This document shows positions 58,541 through 64,000 of a stretch of DNA of 64,000 nt, in pieces. The stretch covers positions 1,240,001 through 1,304,000 of the forward strand of contig LSAX01000001.1 of assembly GCA_001557505.1 (NCBI GenBank), in the 5' to 3' direction. Each line of letters starts with the position of its first letter. Position 1 is the stretch's first letter. This stretch comes from Reticulascus tulasneorum. Lineage: Eukaryota; Ascomycota; Sordariomycetes; Glomerellales; Reticulascaceae. The position numbers were made by a program, and so were the translations under genes. Under the pieces are notes generated by a model. That model saw only the letters and a program-made list of their open reading frames with translations, did not search any database and was not told the origin of the DNA.

Positions 58541-59553
58541 GGTGTATGAAGAATGGCAGATCCGACAACAATGTCACAGATTCGGGTGGTGCGAAGCAAA
58601 GAAAAAGACGGTGGGATTCGATCGATGGGGCGGAGGAGCGTTTTCGGGGAGAAAGGATCTGAACCGATCGAAGGGCCGGGAACTTCTTTCCAGTTTTACG
58701 GGCAGACGGTGGGGGAACAATCGGATTGTTCAGGTCCAATTGCAGAGGGAATGCAATGGATGCAGCCCTGAAAGGCGTTGGGACAAGACGGAAGCTATTC
58801 TGCAATGGATGTAGAGGCGAGAAGCAGGTCGGACGGTCTGATGTTGAAGAAGGTGTAGGAAAGAGAAAGGATCGATCACTTATTAGAGGACGCAGTTTCA
58901 AGAACGGGAAGCTGGGGGACGAGGGGGGATTAGATGGAATTGGCCCAGCAGCCAAGCAAGCGGGAGACTGACTGGTGCAGAGGCACGCCGCAGGGCCTGT
59001 AGGTATGCTGTATGTACATTATTGGACTCTTACTTTACTGGTGACAGGGCCCCATAAGCCCTGTATTGTGTTCGCAGATAGGGGGGCGGGTGGGCCGTTT
59101 CTTGCAGCCACAGGAATCCGAACTCTTTAGGCGCAAACCTGCCAGGTTGCTCCCTCGAAGACGGCCGGGGGCGGGGGTCGACCGTCTGTGTTAAGGTTGG
59201 CCAAGAGGTACGCCCGGTCCAAGTAGTGAGCACCTGTTGTCAGCGCAGCATTCCTCAGATTGTTACCAGGTCCACTTTGTGCAGACCCCTGTCTTCTCGA
59301 CTGGCCGCACCAAAGGAGGCCCCTGTTCCGCGAGTCTAGGCGTGGGTGGGGTGCTGTGTGCGTTTCCTCTTCCCCATGCCTCGTCGGGTAGACTATACTC
59401 GAGGACAAGGTACTTCTGCCTCGGCCCCCGGTCCATGCCTGCAGGTGGTGGCTTATTATTCGTACATGGCGTACAGCAGAGACCAGGTTCTCCAATGTAC
59501 CGGTACACGAAGCCCAGCAGACCGTGAGAATATGTAGGTCATGATTGATTCGT

Positions 59554-59572
59554 CCCCCCCCCCCCCCCCCCC
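59554..59572. repeat. C19 homopolymer
   Basis: Nineteen consecutive C residues in non-coding DNA; length may be imprecise in the assembly. Confidence 0.85.
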
Positions 59573-60793
59573 TTAGAACTACCCAGGGAGTGGGCTGCAC
59601 GTTTCTACATACAGCAATCACAGTGCAAAAGAGCCAAGTAAACTCAGTTAAGTTAGTGACCGGAGACAGCACACGTGCGGGCTAGACTAGCGACGGATTG
59701 AAAAAGGCACTCGCCCAGGCTCGAGGAAGTAAAAATGGAATGGGCTGCATGGGAACTAGGCAGCCCCAGAAAAAGGAACACGCCTATATAGCAGTTCTCG
59801 TAAGGGCAGTGTATATTAAAAAGGAGACGGCCGGAGTACTCAGAGCCAACGATTCTACTGCCGACATCCTTGGGGTCGTGATACTTCCGAATTGAGGGTG
59901 TACCAACCCATATAGAAGAGGTTTCATCTGGATTGGGCGTTTGGCGAAGCGAGCAGCGGGGAACGAAGGTTGGGTCAGATGGAGATGGTGCGACCTGCCG
60001 TACTCGGGCAAACGAAACATGGCGGTGTTTGCATGGGAGAAGGTCAATGGTGGAGAGCGATTGATGAGTAGATTTGGAAAATTATCCTCAGCAAAGGGGG
60101 CCCTTGTTCTGTCTTGTTCACAGAGAGATGCTCAGACTCGTATGTACGTACATACATAATAAGTAAGGTAGGTAGAGAGGGAGGGGGGTTTAACTTTACC
60201 AAGGTTCGTAGGCGTGTATCAAGGTTCGATCCATCGTACCTGGAAGTCTGGGGCACAGTAGCCCGTTGTGAGATGTCGACAGAAAAGGCCCGAGGGCTGG
60301 CAGTATTGGTGGCGGGGACTCTCCCATCATCACCTCAGTGGGCTTGCGGAACACAGCTACCCACGGTACCTTAGGTTACGACTCGCGGCGCACTCTTCCC
60401 TCGACTGCAGGGACGCATGTGCCATCCTTCTGGGTACTTCTCAGGGGACGACGTAAGGTGGTTCGCACGCGCACACGCACGCATGTCGTCGGCCGGAATA
60501 GCAAAGAACATGGAGGCATTCCGGTATTGTAGTCTGGTAGTTATCTCTTCCCCCATCCCGAAGGGGCATTCATAGTCGGTGATCGCAAGTGCCAATGCTG
60601 GATCTCCCCTCCACCTCGGAATTCCCACCGGCCAAGCCAGGGATCGCATTCTGGTCCGGGGAAACCGTTCGGGATACCCAGAACCACATCTAGGCCAAAG
60701 TCGGGCATGCGAGAGACAGTCCAGAGGGCCCGAGAACCCTGGGCACAGAGCATAAGTTCCTCAGGGGAGCATGGGGGCTAGCTAGTCAGTCAA

Positions 60794-60805
60794 TACTACG
60801 TAGTA
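60794..60805. repeat. 12-bp palindrome TACTACGTAGTA
   Basis: Perfect 12-base palindrome. The shorter core CTACGTAGTA recurs near 62412 and 63179, and the same TACGTA core forms the 18-bp palindrome at 27360. Confidence 0.6.
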
Positions 60806-63800
60806 GTAGAGTAACCAGGCCTACCCAGTCAGGTAAATATGTACGCAGTAACACACACAGTTCCCATTTGTGTGTGATTCATTAAGTGCAAAGTTCATAT
60901 CTAATGTTCCAGTGTCTCGCCGCCCCTCTTCTCCTTTACTATTACTTCCTACAAGACTCTTCACTGCGTGGCATGTACGCGCTACGTAGAACTAGGCACT
61001 CCAGGTCCATATCACTAACTACTTTGGCACCAACGCTGCGTCAGTTGGTTTGCTGCTAGGCCATCGGAACGTGGGCTTACTAGACTAGGGAGCCTCGTGC
61101 ACTGTGGATTTGTGTACGCTACCATGAATCCGAAAAGGTGTGTGAGTGGGAACTTTATCAATAGGGTTTGGGCTAGATGGTCTGATCTCAACTTGCACAG
61201 GTATTTGGCAGGATAGGACTGGGGAGTTGTGTAATTTATAAGCCGGTTTGCTGCAAACACAGTCTCGGTGACCGTAAAGGGTATGACTTGGGATTGGTCG
61301 AAGAGTACATACTTATTAGTTATGGACAACGGGTAAAGTGCAGAACTTGAGGTTTTGGTCGCAATCGTATTGTATTATGAGTGGACTTGCAACGTCGTAG
61401 TGGCTCGACTACCTAAACATGACTGGTACTCAGATGATTAGGAATTGAAGGACTTATTAGGTCGTAAATGGCCACTGAAGTCAACCCCTAATTATGCAGT
61501 TAGCACGTCCCCGAGTCGTGGGCTTGCACAATCCCTTCCAGTACCTTGCGACGTATCGCATCGTACCGTATCTTAGTAGTTAGTGTGCCCGTCCGTCCTC
61601 TGCTGCTACCTCACTGAGTGCTAGCATGCGCGATCTCCCGCACCCACGTGAAAACCTACCCTGACCTTACCCAGTCGTCCTGCGCGCGTCGTCAATCATC
61701 GGTACGTCCTCTAGCTGCCCATGCCACTTCAGGTTTCCTCCCACGTGTGAAGCATGATGCAACAGATGCAACAGTACATGATCGGTACACCTCTTCCTCC
61801 GCTCGCGAAACCCTCTGAACGCTCTTACTGCGTATTACTCCATAGAACCAAGAAAAATCTTACCACCGTCATCGCGTTTTGCTGCGAGTCAATAACGTGC
61901 GCCGCCTTTATTAATCGGCAATCGATGCAACACCGTCTCGACTTTCCCACCCCCCTTCCACGATACTCTGGAAAGGATTGACCGCTAAGAAGCGGCATCC
62001 TGTGCTCATGTTTTGCAAAGGAGGGGACCGCCGTGAACTGGGACCGGTACGACCCTCGTCTCCGTTTGAAATTGGCCCTGCACCTTGCCTGTCTGCCAAG
62101 CTGATGACAAAAAAGATGCTAATAATGCACATGAACTCGACAAACCTGCAAAATGCTTCCCTCCCACCTCCCAGTCTCCGGTATACACTTATTGGCAGAC
62201 TGTGTTTCTTGCCTGATGTTCCAATTTCAGGGGGGAAGCCGCATTTTCAGCGCCTGCAAGACGGATATTTGTTGGACCCTATTCTAATAGGCATGCACAC
62301 GATTCAGGCATCAAAAACATTTATCTGGCCCATTTGCACAGCGGCCTACTGACTCGAATGTACGAATCGCATTCCTGTGCGTCGGTTATTCCTGCCACTC
62401 GCTTGCAAGTTCTACGTAGTATGCAGGCCGTGCTTCGTTCGCAACGCAACTCCAATGCACAGAGCGACTCCATGATCGACCCGAACTTGCTACAGACTAC
62501 AGTAGATTCCTGGCCGGAAGCAGGGTATGTGCCCTCGGGATGGTTCATGCGTCCAGATCTCGCTGGCAAGTGGTTCATGAGGAACGCCGTCTGAATTTCA
62601 TATCACCTGCCAGGTTGTTTGCATGAATTTGCTCGCGCCTGCAACCTTCGGAGGAAACGTCTCAACGAGGACTGGCAGACGACGAGGTGTCACTGCAGAC
62701 CAACACTTCGGATGGCTCGCTTCAACCCCCACGATAACCATCTTATACCGCTCGGCACATTTAGTTGGACCTAGAGTCGACCGGATTCCATTATGATGTA
62801 CTGCTGGCTCCCTTGCTGTGCCCAAGTTTTCTCCACAAAAGCCGTGTCACCGCTCAGACCTCTGTCCTCTGTTCCACGTCTCCCTCTGGTTCGTCAAACC
62901 TTCAACTCGCCAAGTCGTGGCTTCATTCGGGGTGGAACGCAGGACAGCATTTCTTGTTGGATTCCTCGAAAGACCCAGATCTCTGCGTGAGCCAAGTGGC
63001 GAAACGACGACTACTGTGGAGGCAACTACCGATGATCTACGATCCTCGCGTAGTAACTAACTTAGTGCAGTCCCAACAGTCCGAGATGGTCTAGATTCAC
63101 GGTTTAGGTGGTGGATTTGAAAATCGGAAAGCGTCCACGTCGAACTATGCCAAGGTTACGACCTCATTTTGTTGTTTTCTACGTAGTATGATGTCGTAGC
63201 TAGCTGTACTTCTGATCTGTACACTCAGATACATCGGTCTCGCGCCTGAGCGTTATTTGCGCACATGCCACAAACCAAAAACAAAACTCGGTTCTTGGGA
63301 AACGGACAGGTCGTGCACCGCAGATGGACACCAGATCCGCCATACATGCACCTCTGCTCCAGACGGTCACATCTCCGCTTCCTTTCCCGATATAGTTGGG
63401 CACGGCAAATCAGACACCAAGAATGATGTAGTGAACTATGACCCTGATGGCGCTGTCCTAGGTGCTTTTGAATAGCAAGGCTCTGGGTTTGGGCCAGAAA
63501 AGAAAGGAGACAAGGGCTTTGCGTTCCTGTCTGTCTCTCCCAGTGAAGCTGGTCCCTCTATCCCTAAGTGTCAGTTCGGACCCGAACACAGCCCCTAGCA
63601 AAGCTATGAACCTGGAACGTACAGTCTCCGTGGACTGCATGCTCATGTAGCGGTACGGTGTTGGTACGAAATCACTCTTTCACTAGTGCGGCATGGAGTA
63701 CTACGACGTAACCCCCCCCTCCAGCCTCGACCTGCATGCGTAAGGTAGACTACCCACAGTTGCACATCATTATTAAATGCAAAATAGTGGATATCGCAGT

Positions 63801-64000
63801 GCCTCCACGTGGTAATGGGGGCGCGCGAGGTCAAGTCACAGCGAGCACGTAACCTCATTGCACGTGTCGCAAGAAGCGCTACCTTACGGAAAATCAGATG
63901 GGAAACCACAGCGAGCTGTTTCGTCGTTGTAAAGCCGATTCAGGATCTCTCGCATCTTCTGCCAAGCACGAACGCCAGCAGAACGGATGTGGCGATGATG

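Larger units (their letters stand above)
58541..64000. other. 5.4-kb non-coding region upstream of the bHLH gene
   Basis: Only short frames without fungal codon bias. It holds CACGTG at 59672, 61645, 61742, 63806 and 63861, a C19 tract (59554-59572), a TACTACGTAGTA palindrome (60794-60805) and TAGG-type simple sequence (about 60140-60190). Probably a long regulatory region plus leader of the bHLH gene. A gene on the far right, beyond the window, cannot be excluded. Confidence 0.45.

Overview
The window is nuclear DNA from a filamentous ascomycete (Pezizomycotina, most likely a Sordariomycete-type genome). The evidence is the gene architecture: short 50-80 nt introns with GTRNGT donors and CTAAC-like branch points, first exons as short as 7 codons, and long intergenic regions. 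The gene content agrees: a HET-domain protein, a Zn(II)2Cys6 regulator, a DUF1765 protein, a complex I 17.8 kDa-type subunit and a fungal Pex5. It is not bacterial; there are no operons, and no intact transposon was recognised.

Layout. 1-3.6 kb has no convincing protein gene but holds a candidate intron-containing tRNA (minus, 1438-1573) followed by a T11 Pol III terminator. 3.7-8.8 kb has a PHO4/PHO89-type Na+/phosphate symporter (plus) convergent with a large HET-domain protein (minus). 10.8-17.1 kb has an unrecognised two-exon gene, a membrane-anchored monothiol glutaredoxin, a small putative secreted protein and a GFA/CENP-V zinc-domain protein. 17.8-21.6 kb is one 1249-residue DUF1765 gene. 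25.7-31.2 kb has an ACR3 arsenite efflux permease, an F-box protein and cystathionine gamma-lyase. 34.7-38.5 kb has a Zn2Cys6 transcription factor and a secreted GH53 endo-beta-1,4-galactanase. 39.4-58.5 kb is a dense housekeeping block: ribosomal protein uS19 (Rps15), a SET protein, complex I 17.8 kDa-type subunit, ER exchange factor Sil1, eIF1, a MYND-SET protein, a Mis18/Yippee-like zinc protein with a long coiled coil, a REX1-type exonuclease, Pex5, a two-RRM protein with a likely mitochondrial presequence, and a bHLH transcription factor. The last 5.4 kb is non-coding as far as I can see and carries five CACGTG E-boxes upstream of the bHLH gene.

The genes do not form one pathway. Several are divergent pairs sharing 370-570 bp promoters: nuo17.8/SIL1, eIF1/MYND-SET and Mis18-like/REX1. 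All exon joins were derived by hand from splice signals and reading-frame continuity. The most unusual items are the Mis18-like zinc domain joined to a ~450-residue coiled-coil tail, the split tRNA, the HET domain with a ~115-residue insertion, and a SET gene whose spliced and unspliced forms both encode 258 residues. I found no gene cluster that I would call a new defence or biosynthetic system.
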